A stretch of DNA of 64,000 nt from Symbiopectobacterium purcellii (GCF_019797845.1 NZ_CP081864.1:3720001-3784000); one strand, 5' to 3'; positions 45,714 to 55,508 are shown, counted from the first letter of the stretch. Numbers and translations are program-made. Notes: generated from the sequence alone by a model not told the origin.

Positions 45714-46424
45714 TTAACGCAATGTATATCCCCCATCGCAATAGAGCGTGTTGCCCGTCATGTGCGTATTGTCGAGCAGGAACAGCGCCGCGTCGGCCTG
45801 CTCCTCCACCGTTGCAGGGCGTTGCAACACAGTGAGTTTGCACCACTGTTGATAAGCAGCCTCGCGCACCTGCGCCGGGCGTTGCTGCCACAATGTGCTG
45901 TCGGTGGTGCCCGGTGACAAGCAGTTCACCCTGCGTGGCGCCAGTTCAACCGCCAGCCCGCGCGCCAAGCCCTCCAGGGCGGCATTGCACGCGGCATAAG
46001 CGGGCGCGCCAAGGGGACGCGCAGAAGCGGCCCCTGACATCAATACCACCGCCGCATCCGGCAACAACGCGGGCAACGCGGCATAAACCGCCCAATATTG
46101 CCCCCAAAATTTTGCCTGAAACAGCGCTTCGCTGGTCTCCAGGCTTCCCTCCTGAAATGCGCCCGTGGTGTAGGATGCGGCAGGCGTAAACAGTCCGGCA
46201 AGCGAGGCGGTTTGCGCGAAGAAGGCGGCCAAAGATGCGCGATCGGTAACGTCAACAACATAGCCAGATGCCCGATCGCCGAGTGTTCTGAGCGCAGTAG
46301 CCCGCTTTTCTGCCGAACGACCGCCGATCACCACGCGATCGCCGCGCGCTACCAGTCGCTGAGCCAGAGCGAATCCAATGCCTGAAGTGCCACCAAGAAT
46401 GGCGTAAGTCTGTGTCTTTTTCAT
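45714..46424 (-). CDS. SDR-family protein lacking the catalytic lysine
   Basis: A 236-residue short-chain dehydrogenase/reductase fold. The cofactor motif GGTSGIG is near residue 11 and the Arg of GGRSAEKR suggests NADP. The active-site Tyr is in APAYAACNAALEGL, where the fourth position after Tyr is Asn, not the usual Lys (YxxxK), and the NNAG motif is TPAAS. The rest (LAVELAPRRVNCLSPG, GNTLYCDGGYTL) is normal. It may be a redox enzyme with altered chemistry or a binding protein. It is divergent from the LysR gene at 46509, which probably controls it. Confidence 0.8.
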   Translation of the reverse strand: MKKTQTYAILGGTSGIGFALAQRLVARGDRVVIGGRSAEKRATALRTLGDRASGYVVDVTDRASLAAFFAQTASLAGLFTPAASYTTGAFQEGSLETSEALFQAKFWGQYWAVYAALPALLPDAAVVLMSGAASARPLGAPAYAACNAALEGLARGLAVELAPRRVNCLSPGTTDSTLWQQRPAQVREAAYQQWCKLTVLQRPATVEEQADAALFLLDNTHMTGNTLYCDGGYTLR

Positions 46425-46508
46425 AACACAGAGCTTATTGACGAATATTATTCCGGTAAAATGAAATAAACTATCAAAATTTATTCCTGATATTCAGCAA
46501 TAGGCGCT

Positions 46509-47411
46509 ATGCGACATTACCCAGGAGATGACATCGGCGTATTTCTGGCCGTATGTGACAGCGGCAACTTCACCGCAGCAGCAAACCTGCTTGGGCTCAC
46601 CCCTTCAGCGGTCACCAAAGCCATTCAGCGATTGGAAAACCGCCTGAAAACGCCATTGTTTACCCGCACCACCCGGCAGCAGACCATAACGGCAGAGGGT
46701 GTGATTTATCGGGATGCCTGCCGAGCTGCAAGACTCGAGGTTGATCGCGTCGAAATGCTGCTTGCCAGTATCACAGCAGAACCCGCAGGACAGCTAGCGG
46801 TAAGCGTACCGCCGCTGCTCGGCGCACAGGTCATCACACCCGCTCTGTTGGCACTGTGTCAACAGTGGCCGCAATTGAGTATCAGTATCTCGGCCTCTGT
46901 CGAAATGGCTGACCTGTTCGATGGGTCTGTCGATCTTGCCGTACGTGTAGGAGAATTGCCGGATGCGGCAGGGATTGTCGCCAAAAGATTGGGCACGCAA
47001 CGCATCGTCCTGTGCGGTACGCCGGGTTACTTTGCTCAGTCGCCACCGCTTCACGGCATCGACGATCTTCAGCGCCACACCCTGATTGGCACGCTGAAAG
47101 AGGGCTACGCCGCCCCCTGGCACTTTCAGTTGGCAGACAAAACACATCGGGTGATGACGCCCGATACCCGCTTATTACTGGATGGCGCACTGCTGACCGT
47201 CAACGCCATCAAAGAGGGATACGGTCTCGGCAGGGTGCCCTACTGGTTAGTCAAGGAGGAACTCGAGCGCGGCTTGCTGGTTAGCGTGCTGGACGAGGTT
47301 ATTACCGGACATTTGCCCATTCATGCCTTATGGCGGGCAACGCCAGTAATGTTGCCCCGCTTACGTCTGGCAATAGATGCGCTGATCGCGGCCACCGCTG
47401 CACAATTTTAG
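46509..47411 (+). CDS. LysR-family transcriptional regulator
   Basis: A 300-residue LysR-type regulator with an N-terminal helix-turn-helix (FLAVCDSGNFTAAANLLGLT, TPSAVTKAIQRLE) and an effector-binding domain. It is divergent from the SDR at 45714 with 84 bases between the starts, the classic layout for a LysR regulator and its target. It belongs to the group with HTH ending LFTRTTRQQTITAEG. Effector unknown. It converges with the LacI-family gene, 6 bases between the stops. Confidence 0.88.
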   Translation: MRHYPGDDIGVFLAVCDSGNFTAAANLLGLTPSAVTKAIQRLENRLKTPLFTRTTRQQTITAEGVIYRDACRAARLEVDRVEMLLASITAEPAGQLAVSVPPLLGAQVITPALLALCQQWPQLSISISASVEMADLFDGSVDLAVRVGELPDAAGIVAKRLGTQRIVLCGTPGYFAQSPPLHGIDDLQRHTLIGTLKEGYAAPWHFQLADKTHRVMTPDTRLLLDGALLTVNAIKEGYGLGRVPYWLVKEELERGLLVSVLDEVITGHLPIHALWRATPVMLPRLRLAIDALIAATAAQF

Positions 47412-47417
47412 CGAGCA

Positions 47418-48464
47418 TCAGGCGAGAGTGTTAAGACATTTCACCGACTCTCTCACCACCAAATGCCCAGCCAACTCAACATGTTGCGTCACCCCCAGCG
47501 ACTGTGCGGGAACCAACTGCTGGGTTAATAGTTGCAGTGCGGCTCTGGCAACCGCATCAAGCGGCATGTGCACCGTGGTCAGTGACACCGGCAGCATATC
47601 CAATGGCAAGATATTATCCATTCCCACCAACGACATATCATTCGGAACGCGAATGCCACGCTGCGCCAACGCATCCACTACCCCCACCGCCTGATTGTCC
47701 GCCGCGCAAAAAATCGCGGTCACACCAAGGCGGTCAGCATGTGCGGAAAGCCAGCGCAGCATGGCATCGCGTGCAGTAAGGGGGTGAAAATCAGGCAAAG
47801 CAAGAATCAATGACTCATCGACAGCAATCCCTGCCTCCAGCAAAGCATCACGGTATCCGCGCTCCCGCTGCTTAATGGTGATGCAAGACGACCAGGTTAA
47901 ATGCAGAATTCGCCGGTGCCCGTGTTCTATCAGATGACGAACGGCACAAGCAGCGGCGGAATAATTAGCCGGTGTGACGCGGTTTAAACACATGGCGGGA
48001 TCTTCACCGTTGATCAATACGGCAGGTATTCCGCTTTTCACCACCGCCTGCAATAAGGGGATATGCGCATCATTGACGATCACGATGCCACTCTGCCGCA
48101 CACCTTGCAGCGATGCAATCATTTGATCTTCCGTCATGGCGTCATGCTCCGAGAGAAATGGGCGCATTCGGATATTACGCTGTACGCACAAGGTTTTGAG
48201 CGCATTGATCAATGACAGGGAAACCAGATTGTAATCACTCTCCAGCATCAGGTTACGCGGTGCTGCCAGCAAAACATGGCGCAAGGGATCCAAGGCTTCC
48301 GCCACCGGTTTCGCCAATTTATGCAGCGGATAACCCTGTTCTGTGGCAATCGCCAGGATCTGCTGTTTGACTTTGGCACTGATCGGCGCAGTGCCATTTA
48401 ATACACGAGAAACCGTACTGATAGAGACGCCTGCACACTCCGCAATATCCTTTAATGTTGCCAT
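47418..48464 (-). CDS. LacI-family transcriptional regulator
   Basis: A 348-residue repressor with the LacI helix-turn-helix (TLKDIAECAGVSISTVSRVL) and hinge (residues 1-60) and a periplasmic-binding-protein-like sugar domain (GIVIVNDAHIPLL, GVTAIFCAADNQAVGVVDAL, MSLVGMDNI). It somewhat recalls CytR-type regulators. No sugar operon lies beside it: the next gene on its upstream side is a metal ABC importer with a Zur box. Its targets are probably elsewhere. AAGGA precedes the ATG at 48464. Confidence 0.88.
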   Translation of the reverse strand: MATLKDIAECAGVSISTVSRVLNGTAPISAKVKQQILAIATEQGYPLHKLAKPVAEALDPLRHVLLAAPRNLMLESDYNLVSLSLINALKTLCVQRNIRMRPFLSEHDAMTEDQMIASLQGVRQSGIVIVNDAHIPLLQAVVKSGIPAVLINGEDPAMCLNRVTPANYSAAACAVRHLIEHGHRRILHLTWSSCITIKQRERGYRDALLEAGIAVDESLILALPDFHPLTARDAMLRWLSAHADRLGVTAIFCAADNQAVGVVDALAQRGIRVPNDMSLVGMDNILPLDMLPVSLTTVHMPLDAVARAALQLLTQQLVPAQSLGVTQHVELAGHLVVRESVKCLNTLA

Positions 48465-48665
48465 TATTCCTTCATCCCTGTGTTTGCGAGGCTCACAATA
48501 GACGGTTTTAGCAAGACATCACTCAACGCATCAGCCCCCTTTCCTACCGCTTATCTCTACACTGTCGAGGGTTAACGCAATAACAACCACGAGAACATTT
48601 GCATACAGACAGGCGCTAAAGCCGGCATGTCACATTCTCTTACGCCTTTCTGCTAGCACTTTTTT

Positions 48666-48680
48666 TGTTATATTATAACA
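48666..48680. promoter_or_regulatory. Zur box of the metal ABC importer
   Basis: TGTTATATTATAACA is a perfect palindrome matching the core of the enterobacterial Zur operator (GAAATGTTATAWTATAACATTTC). It lies between the LacI gene and the ABC operon and contains a TATAAC -10-like element, so zinc-loaded Zur would block the promoter. Confidence 0.88.
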
Positions 48681-48713
48681 TAACAATACATTCCCTCTGT
48701 ATGGCACTTGCGA

Positions 48714-48815
48714 GTGAGCTTCTATTCTCTTTCCGCCTGGATGCGCATCAGCATTGCGCTGGCGCTGTTGGCATTGTTATGGGCGCTGGTCGCCTGGGCG
48801 GTAGCGCTGCCATGA
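48714..48815 (+). CDS. Small membrane ORF coupled to the metal ABC ATPase gene
   Basis: A 33-codon frame starting GTG at 48714 (or 24 codons from the ATG at 48741). The product MSFYSLSAWMRISIALALLA...VAWAVALP is one hydrophobic helix. Its TGA overlaps the ATPase ATG as ATGA, the usual mark of translational coupling. It lies between the Zur box and the ATPase, so it is the first frame on the mRNA. It could be a small transporter subunit or a leader whose translation opens the ATPase start. No strong ribosome-binding site is seen, which lowers confidence. Confidence 0.5.
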   Translation: MSFYSLSAWMRISIALALLALLWALVAWAVALP

Positions 48816-49519
48816 TCGCACTGCATAACGTCACATTTGGCTACACGTCATCTTCGCCGCTGGGCACGCTGAGTGGCAGCTTCAGCGCAGGTTCGTTGAC
48901 AGCCATCGTCGGTGAAAACGGCAGTGGTAAATCGACGCTGTTAAAAACCCTTGCCGGACTGCTCCCCCCCTTGGCAGGCTCGCTGACGCACGATGGCAAC
49001 ACAGTGCCGCGCATTGGCTATTTGCCACAGCTGTCGGAGTTCGATCGCCAGTTTCCGTTGAGCGTCATGGATTTGGTGTTAATGGGCAGCCTGCCGCAAC
49101 GCGGTCTGTTCGGTGGTCTCAATAGTCTCTGGCGGCGCAGTGCGTATGCCGCGCTGGAGGCGGTCGCAATGACTGCGTTCGCCACCCGCCCTATCGGCCA
49201 TCTATCGGGAGGCCAGCTACAGCGCGTCCTGTTTGCCCGCCTGCTGTTGATGGATGCGCCGGTACTGCTGCTGGACGAGCCGTTTACCGGCGTAGATGCC
49301 GAAACAACGCAGGCTCTGCTGGCGTTGATCCACCAACGTCATCAGCAAGGATGCACCATTCTGGCGGTGCTGCACGATCGTGACATTGTCGAGCGCCATT
49401 TTCCGCTGGTGCTACAGCTCAGCGCCGCAGGACATCGCTGGGGCGCAACTCACGATATATTAACCGCGGCACGCTCCGCATCCCACGGCGCGCAGGCGCG
49501 AGTCAGGGCGGTAATATGA
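48812..49519 (+). CDS. Zinc/manganese-type ABC transporter ATPase
   Basis: A 235-residue ATPase of the ZnuC/AztA class with Walker A GENGSGKST, signature LSGGQLQRV, Walker B VLLLDEPF and switch His in VLHDRD. It powers uptake of a divalent metal. The frame extends to 48665 through the Zur box, but MIALHNVTFGY at 48812 is the family-like N-terminus. The stop overlaps the permease start (ATGATGA). The Zur box upstream makes zinc the likely substrate. Confidence 0.9.
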   Translation: MIALHNVTFGYTSSSPLGTLSGSFSAGSLTAIVGENGSGKSTLLKTLAGLLPPLAGSLTHDGNTVPRIGYLPQLSEFDRQFPLSVMDLVLMGSLPQRGLFGGLNSLWRRSAYAALEAVAMTAFATRPIGHLSGGQLQRVLFARLLLMDAPVLLLDEPFTGVDAETTQALLALIHQRHQQGCTILAVLHDRDIVERHFPLVLQLSAAGHRWGATHDILTAARSASHGAQARVRAVI

Positions 49520-50367
49520 TGACAATAAGTCTCCTTTCACCGCTGGTGGAATTCGGGTTTATGCGGCGCGCGCTGGTGGGATGTATCGCACTTACGCTCA
49601 GTGCCACACCGTTGGGTTGCTTTTTGTTGCTACGCCGCATGAGTTTGATCGGCGATGCGCTGTCGCACGCGGTATTGCCCGGCGTCGCCATCGGTTATCT
49701 GCTCTCTGGCATGTCGCTGTTGGCAATGGGAACCGGCGGGTTTATCGCTGGGCTGACCGTGGCGCTACTTTCCGGTTTTGTCAGCCGCAACACGACATTA
49801 AAAGAGGACGCCAGCTTCGCCGGACTCTATCTGGGGTCGCTGGCGCTCGGCGTCACGTTAGTGTCACTGCGCGGCTCCAGCGTCGATCTGTTGCACCTGC
49901 TGTTTGGATCGATTTTGGCGGTCGATCGCGGCGCACTGATCGATATCGGCCTGATCTGTTCGGCCTCGATACTGCTGTTGGCGTGGCTCTATCGTGCGCT
50001 GGTGATCGAATCGTTTGATGCCACCTTTATGCAACTCGCCTCACCGCGAGGCCGCACGCTGATCCACGCGTTATTTCTCGCACTGGTGGTGCTCAATCTG
50101 GTGGCTGGGTTTCAACTACTTGGCACGCTGATGACGGTCGGCATGATGATGCTACCCGCGACCTGCGCCCGCTTCTGGACAGCCCGTTTGCCGGTCATGC
50201 TGGCAGTCTCGGTACTGGTGGGCATCGCATCCAGCCTTATCGGCCTACTGTGGTCCTACTATGCCTCGCTGCCCGCCGGGCCCGCCATCATCCTGACCGC
50301 CACGCTATTTTTTGCGTTCTCGGCCGCTTTCGGCGCTGAGGGCGGCATGTTTCGCCTGCGCCGCTAA
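49516..50367 (+). CDS. Zinc/manganese-type ABC transporter permease
   Basis: A 283-residue polytopic inner-membrane protein of the ZnuB/AztB class with about eight helices. The family patterns RRMSLIGDALSHAVLPGVAI and MTVGMMMLPATCARFW are present. It overlaps the ATPase gene by 4 bases; a second ATG three bases on is equally possible. It forms the membrane channel for the metal importer. Confidence 0.9.
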   Translation: MMTISLLSPLVEFGFMRRALVGCIALTLSATPLGCFLLLRRMSLIGDALSHAVLPGVAIGYLLSGMSLLAMGTGGFIAGLTVALLSGFVSRNTTLKEDASFAGLYLGSLALGVTLVSLRGSSVDLLHLLFGSILAVDRGALIDIGLICSASILLLAWLYRALVIESFDATFMQLASPRGRTLIHALFLALVVLNLVAGFQLLGTLMTVGMMMLPATCARFWTARLPVMLAVSVLVGIASSLIGLLWSYYASLPAGPAIILTATLFFAFSAAFGAEGGMFRLRR

Positions 50368-50397
50368 TATCATCCACATATCATCAATGAGGACATC

Positions 50398-51276
50398 ATG
50401 AAACACCCTGTTATCGCACTGGCACTTTCCAGCCTGTTATTCAGCACGTTTGCGATGGCGAAGCCGTTGCAGGTTGTCGCGAGCTTTTCCGTTTTAGGCG
50501 ATATGGTCAGCAATATTGGCGGCGATCGCATCATCGTTACCGATTTGGTCAAGCCCAACGGCGATCCCCATGAATTCGAACCCTCACCGCAAGACAGCAA
50601 AACGCTGGCGAGCGCAGATCTGGTTTTCGTTAACGGGCTGGGTCTGGAGGGCTGGCTAACGCGTCTGGTATCCGCTTCCGGTTATCAAGGGAAAGTGGTG
50701 ACCGCTTCGCAAGGCATCCACACGTTGGCGATGGAAGAAGAGGGAAAAACCCAGACCGATCCGCACGCCTGGAACAGCGCGGCGAATGGGGTTATCTACG
50801 CACAGAATATCATCGATGCGTTAGCCAGTGCGGCACCGCAGGATGCTGACTATTTTCGCCAGCAGGGAAAAGCCTATATTCAACAACTTCAGGCGTTGGA
50901 TGCGTATGCCAAGAAAACCTTCGCCGCCATTGCGCCCGAAAAACGCAAAGTGCTCACCAGCCACGATGCGTTTGGCTATTTCAGCCAGGCCTATGGCGTA
51001 ACCTTCCTGGCACCGCTGGGTTTTTCAACGGAAGCGGAAGCCAGCAGCAAACAGGTTGCCACGCTCATCCGCCAGATCAAACAAGAGAAGGTCGCCAGCT
51101 ACTTTATCGAGAACCAGACCGATGCTCGTTTGGTGAAACAGATAGCTAACGCCAGCGGCGCACAGCCGGGCGGTGAACTCTACCCGGAAGCGTTAACTGA
51201 CAGCACGGGCCCGGCCGCCAGCTACACCGCCGCGTTCAAACACAATGTGGACACCCTTGCCGCCAGCATGAAGTAA
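50398..51276 (+). CDS. Zinc/manganese-type ABC transporter metal-binding protein
   Basis: A 292-residue periplasmic precursor with a signal peptide (MKHPVIALALSSLLFSTFAM, cleavage after AMA). Cluster A-I metal ligands are visible: His in GDPHEFEPS, His in DPHAWNS, His in TSHDAFGYF, and the acidic residue in FIENQTDAR. The His-rich loop of ZnuA is missing, so it resembles the second-type (AztC/YfeA-like) binding proteins. GAGGA precedes the ATG. The last gene of the Zur-box operon. Zinc is favoured over manganese because of the Zur box. Confidence 0.9.
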   Translation: MKHPVIALALSSLLFSTFAMAKPLQVVASFSVLGDMVSNIGGDRIIVTDLVKPNGDPHEFEPSPQDSKTLASADLVFVNGLGLEGWLTRLVSASGYQGKVVTASQGIHTLAMEEEGKTQTDPHAWNSAANGVIYAQNIIDALASAAPQDADYFRQQGKAYIQQLQALDAYAKKTFAAIAPEKRKVLTSHDAFGYFSQAYGVTFLAPLGFSTEAEASSKQVATLIRQIKQEKVASYFIENQTDARLVKQIANASGAQPGGELYPEALTDSTGPAASYTAAFKHNVDTLAASMK

Positions 51277-51297
51277 ACAAGGCATCTGGCGCGCGGG

Positions 51298-52629
51298 CTA
51301 TTTTGCCCCTTGCGCCAGATATTTCTGCATCTCTGCATCTGGCACCATGCCACCGCCCGTCGCCCACACCAGATGCGTTGTCTGTTGCATCGCTGACGCG
51401 GATAACGACAAGCGCGACAGGTATTCCGCGTTGCCCGCTACGCGCCACGGCCCGGCCATTCCGGCCAACGCAGAGGGTTCCAGACAGAGCGTTTCGGTGT
51501 GCGCCAACATCGCCAGCAAGCGATACATTTCGTCGTCGCTCAAGGTGTAATAACCGTCAATCAGCCGCGCCATGGCACGTCCAACAAAACCGGATGGACG
51601 CCCCACCGCCAGCCCATCGGCAGCGGTCAGGTTGTCGATACCCAAATCCTGCACCGCAATGCCGTCGTGCAGACCGGTGTACACGCCCAGCAGCATACAG
51701 GGCGAGTGCGTCGGCTCCGCAAAAATACAGTGTACGTGATCGCCAAACGCCAGCTTCAGACCGAACGCCACCCCGCCTGGCCCACCGCCCACGCCGCACG
51801 GCAGGTAGACAAACAGGGGATGATCCGCATCGACCACCATGCCACGTTCAGCAAACTGGGCTTTGAGCCGGTCACCGGCAACCGCATAGCCAAGAAACAG
51901 CGAGTGGGAATTCTCGTCATCAATAAAAAAGCAGTAGGGATCGTCCTGCGCGGCTTTGCGCCCTTGTGCGACGGCAACGCCGTAATCCTGTTGATATTCC
52001 ACGACGTCAACGCCGTGTGCGCGCAATCTGTCCTTTTTCCATTGGCGCGCATCCGCCGACATGTGTACCGAGACGTTGAAGCCCAGGGTCGCCCCCATAA
52101 TCCCGATCGACATACCGAGATTACCGGTCGATCCCACGGCAATACGGTATTGGCTAAAGAAGTGCCGCGCGGCTTCGCTTGCCAGTTGACGATAGTCATC
52201 GGTGGGAGCAATCAATCCCGCCTGTAACGCCAATTGCTCCGCGTGTACCAGCACTTCATAGATACCGCCGCGCGCTTTGATCGAACGGGAAATCGGCAGG
52301 TGGCTGTCTTTTTTCAGCCACAATTTGCCGGGTAATACCTTGCCATAACGCGCATCCAGCGCGGTTTGCATCGCGGCGATGTCAACCATATCGGACTCAA
52401 TGATGCCTTCACTCGCCGCCAACGCGGGAAAAACCTCGCGGAGATAGGGCGCAAAACGGCGTAAGCGCGCATCCGCCGCCTGCACATCCGCATGCCCAAG
52501 CCCGACATAGGGCAATCCCTCGGCAAGCGTGGTGCTCTCCGGGTTAAACCAGGTCACGTCACGCAGCGCAACCAGGCTTGCCATGAGCGGATCGCGTTCT
52601 ATCAGCGTTTTGATGTGAATATCAACCAT
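51298..52629 (-). CDS. dsdA: D-serine ammonia-lyase (dehydratase)
   Basis: A 443-residue PLP enzyme that converts D-serine to pyruvate and ammonia, detoxifying D-serine. It matches E. coli DsdA (442 residues): PLP lysine Lys118 in [14 protein letters not shown], phosphate loop CGVGGGPGG, and SVTGNLG-like region [11 protein letters not shown]. The dsdX transporter and dsdC regulator that adjoin it in E. coli are absent. The gene converges with the metal importer operon, with 21 bases between the stops. Confidence 0.95.
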   Translation of the reverse strand: MVDIHIKTLIERDPLMASLVALRDVTWFNPESTTLAEGLPYVGLGHADVQAADARLRRFAPYLREVFPALAASEGIIESDMVDIAAMQTALDARYGKVLPGKLWLKKDSHLPISRSIKARGGIYEVLVHAEQLALQAGLIAPTDDYRQLASEAARHFFSQYRIAVGSTGNLGMSIGIMGATLGFNVSVHMSADARQWKKDRLRAHGVDVVEYQQDYGVAVAQGRKAAQDDPYCFFIDDENSHSLFLGYAVAGDRLKAQFAERGMVVDADHPLFVYLPCGVGGGPGGVAFGLKLAFGDHVHCIFAEPTHSPCMLLGVYTGLHDGIAVQDLGIDNLTAADGLAVGRPSGFVGRAMARLIDGYYTLSDDEMYRLLAMLAHTETLCLEPSALAGMAGPWRVAGNAEYLSRLSLSASAMQQTTHLVWATGGGMVPDAEMQKYLAQGAK

Positions 52630-53084
52630 TGTGTCCCTGTCTCCCTGTCGCCCAATGCTTCACCAACCATACGCCGAATCCCAACCGGGATCACCTGCGG
52701 CAGCATCACCTGCGTTGCCAACAAAACCTACCGATGCACGATGTCGATACGGATATCTGTATAAAAAACCTAACACTTCAAGTAAGTTATATTAATTAAA
52801 AAATTACCCTGATTGATAATCGGCATTTATAATTATCATTCTCAGCAACGTCGATAGCATGGCAGGGTACAGAGACGGTATTCAGTGGCTTATCGCATTT
52901 ACCCACTGCGTTATCGAGCAACCGGTTCAACACATACAGGTTAAACATTGCGTCATGCGGCAAACTGAAACGCCTTTTCTCAAGCCACGGTAGACATGGC
53001 CGATAACTTCACCAGATTGGCAAGGATGCGATATCTGAATCCACATGCCGAGTTATGTTCATCACCACTGATTGGATAATAACG
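52630..53084. other. Intergenic region dsdA / CSS-EAL gene
   Basis: About 450 bp with no credible ORF. It contains the dsdA promoter, an AT-rich part with a weak Fur-like sequence at 52824-52843, and the sigma-28 promoter at 52980-53006. Confidence 0.6.
52980..53006 (+). promoter_or_regulatory. Sigma-28 (FliA) promoter of the CSS-EAL gene
   Basis: TCAAGCCA, 11 bases, GCCGATAA: perfect -10 and four of five positions of the TAAAG core in the -35. Start codons at 53055 and 53085 follow at normal distances. Confidence 0.8.
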
Positions 53085-54659
53085 ATGCTATCCTCCAACA
53101 ATGCCGGATTATGGTTCAGATTACTCATTTTCATGCTGCTCAGCGCGCTATTGGCGCTGTTTATTGGCCAAACCTTTATTGCGCAGTCAGAACAAAAGCG
53201 TTTGGAGAGCTACGCACACGATGTGCTGGCGCAAGGGGTTGCCGTCGCACAAGAGAGCCGGGATACGGTGCAGCGCATACTGTTACTGGGCAATATCCCC
53301 TGCTCCGATGCCGATCTGCGCGAGTTACGCCTGCTGTCCTTTTACGCGCTTAATCTGCGCGACGTGGGGCGCATCCAAAACGATCGCCTGATTTGCTCTG
53401 CGGGATGGGGAAGGCTGAATCCCCCTATCGCGCTGTTGCCGCCCGACCTGACGACCTCGACGGGCACACAACTATGGACCGCGATGGAAAGGCTGGTTGA
53501 CCCCAGGATCACCGCCGATATCGCCAGCAGCGGAGGCGTAGCGACGATCACCGCTTCGGCTGCTTTTCGCCGCTATTCACAACCTCCACAGGGATACAGC
53601 GCCACCTTAATCAATAAGAATCTCGACCACCCCTATCAAACCTTCGGTTCTCTGACACTCCCCCATAAAGAAGACTTAAGCAGATTGAAAAACGGCTGGC
53701 TCACCTTGGGTACACGCCATTTTTTCACCTGCTCAAACAGCTTTGATATCTGCGTGCTGGCGCAGTTTGAGGATGCGGGTGTGATATATCGTCCGTGGTA
53801 TGTGATAGCGGGCATCATTCTGATGGGGGCGGCGTTGGGCGGCAGCTTTACACTGTGCTACTCACTTTACCGTGAAAAACGGCGCTCCCTGCCTTGCCAG
53901 CTGGAACGTGCGCTGAAGAACGATCAACTGCGCGCCCACTACCAGCCACTGGTCAGCCTTGCCACGCGCTCGCTGATTGGCGTTGAAGCGTTGGCGCGCT
54001 GGCGTAACGGCGCCGGTGAGGAAATTTCGCCAGAAGTGTTCGTGCGTATCGCCGAAGAAAACGGCATGATCGATGAGTTAACCCGAGCCATCACCCGCTG
54101 TGCCATTCGGGATATGCGGCCTTATCTTACGCAGCCATCATCCTTTACGCTCAGCATCAACCTTGCGGTTAGCGACATCATCTCTCCCGACTACCACCGC
54201 TTTTTACAGCGCGAGTGTGAGCGCAACGGCGTCATGCGCGAGCGTGTGATTTTAGAACTGACAGAACGCTCAACCGCATCGCCGCAGGTACTTGAGATTG
54301 CGCTGCAATCATTGCAGCAGCAAGGGCATAAAATCGCGCTGGATGACTTCGGCACCGGCTATTCAAATCTGGATTACCTGAGCCGCTTCTCATTCAATCT
54401 GGTGAAGATAGATAAGATTTTTGTAGGTGCCATCGGCACAGATTCCGTCAACGCCGCCTTCACCGATGTGCTGTTCTCACTGGTACAAAAACTGGATGCC
54501 AGCATCGTGGTAGAAGGGGTGGAAACCCAGGAACAGGCCGCTTATGTGGCACAACACTGCCCGAATGCGATTGTACAAGGGTGGTATTTTGGCCGACCGG
54601 CGAGTATTGATCAGTTTGTCGAACCCGAACGTTACCGCTGCCCGCCGATTGAATCATAA
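53085..54659 (+). CDS. CSS-motif EAL c-di-GMP phosphodiesterase
   Basis: A 524-residue inner-membrane protein (534 if the in-frame ATG at 53055 is used). TM1 about 10-30, then a periplasmic CSS domain with cysteines in NIPCSDADL and LICSAGWG, TM2 about 245-267, then an EAL domain (about 285-515). All catalytic motifs are present: EALARW, NLAVSD, ELTER, DDFGTGYSN, KIDK, EGVETQEQ. It should hydrolyse c-di-GMP; in E. coli relatives the periplasmic thiols tie activity to Dsb redox state. The sigma-28 promoter upstream puts it in the flagellar regulon, consistent with lowering c-di-GMP in motile cells. Confidence 0.92.
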   Translation: MLSSNNAGLWFRLLIFMLLSALLALFIGQTFIAQSEQKRLESYAHDVLAQGVAVAQESRDTVQRILLLGNIPCSDADLRELRLLSFYALNLRDVGRIQNDRLICSAGWGRLNPPIALLPPDLTTSTGTQLWTAMERLVDPRITADIASSGGVATITASAAFRRYSQPPQGYSATLINKNLDHPYQTFGSLTLPHKEDLSRLKNGWLTLGTRHFFTCSNSFDICVLAQFEDAGVIYRPWYVIAGIILMGAALGGSFTLCYSLYREKRRSLPCQLERALKNDQLRAHYQPLVSLATRSLIGVEALARWRNGAGEEISPEVFVRIAEENGMIDELTRAITRCAIRDMRPYLTQPSSFTLSINLAVSDIISPDYHRFLQRECERNGVMRERVILELTERSTASPQVLEIALQSLQQQGHKIALDDFGTGYSNLDYLSRFSFNLVKIDKIFVGAIGTDSVNAAFTDVLFSLVQKLDASIVVEGVETQEQAAYVAQHCPNAIVQGWYFGRPASIDQFVEPERYRCPPIES

Positions 54660-54692
54660 CCTGAGCCGCATGATGCCAAGCGGCAAAAGACG

Positions 54693-55508
54693 TTATACCA
54701 AATGCAGTTGCACTGGCTGTGCGTGCAGCAGTTGTTGCGTCTCCGGCGCCAGCGCACTGTCGGTGACGATGTCGGTCAGTGCCGTGAGCGGCGTAACGCA
54801 AAACAGCGAATAGGCACCGTACTTGCTGCTGTCGGCCAGCAACACACGGCGGCTGGCATTCATGCCCAGATCCTGTTTCACCCCCGCTTTCTCTTCGGTT
54901 GGCGTGGTGATGCCTTTTTCCATACTCCATGAGTTGCAGCTGATAAAGGCAATATCCGGGTAAATGCTGCGTAACAGGCGGCGACCGTGCTCGCCAATAC
55001 AGGACTGGCTGCTGTCATCAATGCGGCCACCGATAATGGTCACTTCGATCTGCTTGAATTCCGACAAGAACAGCGCAATCTGCAAATCCGCCGTGATCAC
55101 TCGCAGCGGCAGGTGCGTCAGGTTACGCGCCAGTTCGAGCATGGTGGTGCCCGCATCCAGCACCACGGCATCACCCGGTTGCACCAGTGACGCCGCGTAG
55201 CGGGCAATCGCCTGCTTTTCTGCCAGATTGCGATGCAGCTTCTCGTTGGTGGTCGGCTGCAAGGGAATAAAACGGTTGAGCGTGACGCCGCCATGGCTGC
55301 GGCTGATCACGCCCTGTTCATCAAGCTTGATGAGATCGCGGCGGATCGTCGCTGGCGAGGCGTCGATCACGGCAACCAGTTCGTCTACCGTCACCAGATT
55401 ATGGCTTTTCAAATAATCCATAATCTGATCGAGACGGCTCTGCCCTTTTACTCTATCTCCGCTAACGCGGAAAGCATCACTCACTGTTTGCCCCACAACG
55501 ATGTCCAT
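54693..55508 (-). CDS. DeoR-family transcriptional regulator
   Basis: A 271-residue regulator with a DeoR helix-turn-helix (about residues 25-80; [20 protein letters not shown]) and a sugar-phosphate-sensing DeoR C-domain ([19 protein letters not shown]). It is the last gene of the minus operon kinase - PdxA2 - regulator, 20 bases after PdxA2. Similar regulators (YgbI type) control four-carbon acid-sugar clusters. Its likely operator is the set of three 10-bp repeats at 57877-57906. Effector is probably a phosphorylated acid sugar; inferred. Confidence 0.88.
   Translation of the reverse strand: MDIVVGQTVSDAFRVSGDRVKGQSRLDQIMDYLKSHNLVTVDELVAVIDASPATIRRDLIKLDEQGVISRSHGGVTLNRFIPLQPTTNEKLHRNLAEKQAIARYAASLVQPGDAVVLDAGTTMLELARNLTHLPLRVITADLQIALFLSEFKQIEVTIIGGRIDDSSQSCIGEHGRRLLRSIYPDIAFISCNSWSMEKGITTPTEEKAGVKQDLGMNASRRVLLADSSKYGAYSLFCVTPLTALTDIVTDSALAPETQQLLHAQPVQLHLV

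Noticed and set aside
52824-52843. Fur-box-like sequence (GAGAATGATAATTATAAATG, minus strand)
   Set aside because: About 14 of 19 positions match, but it is not near an iron gene and similar AT-rich matches arise by chance.
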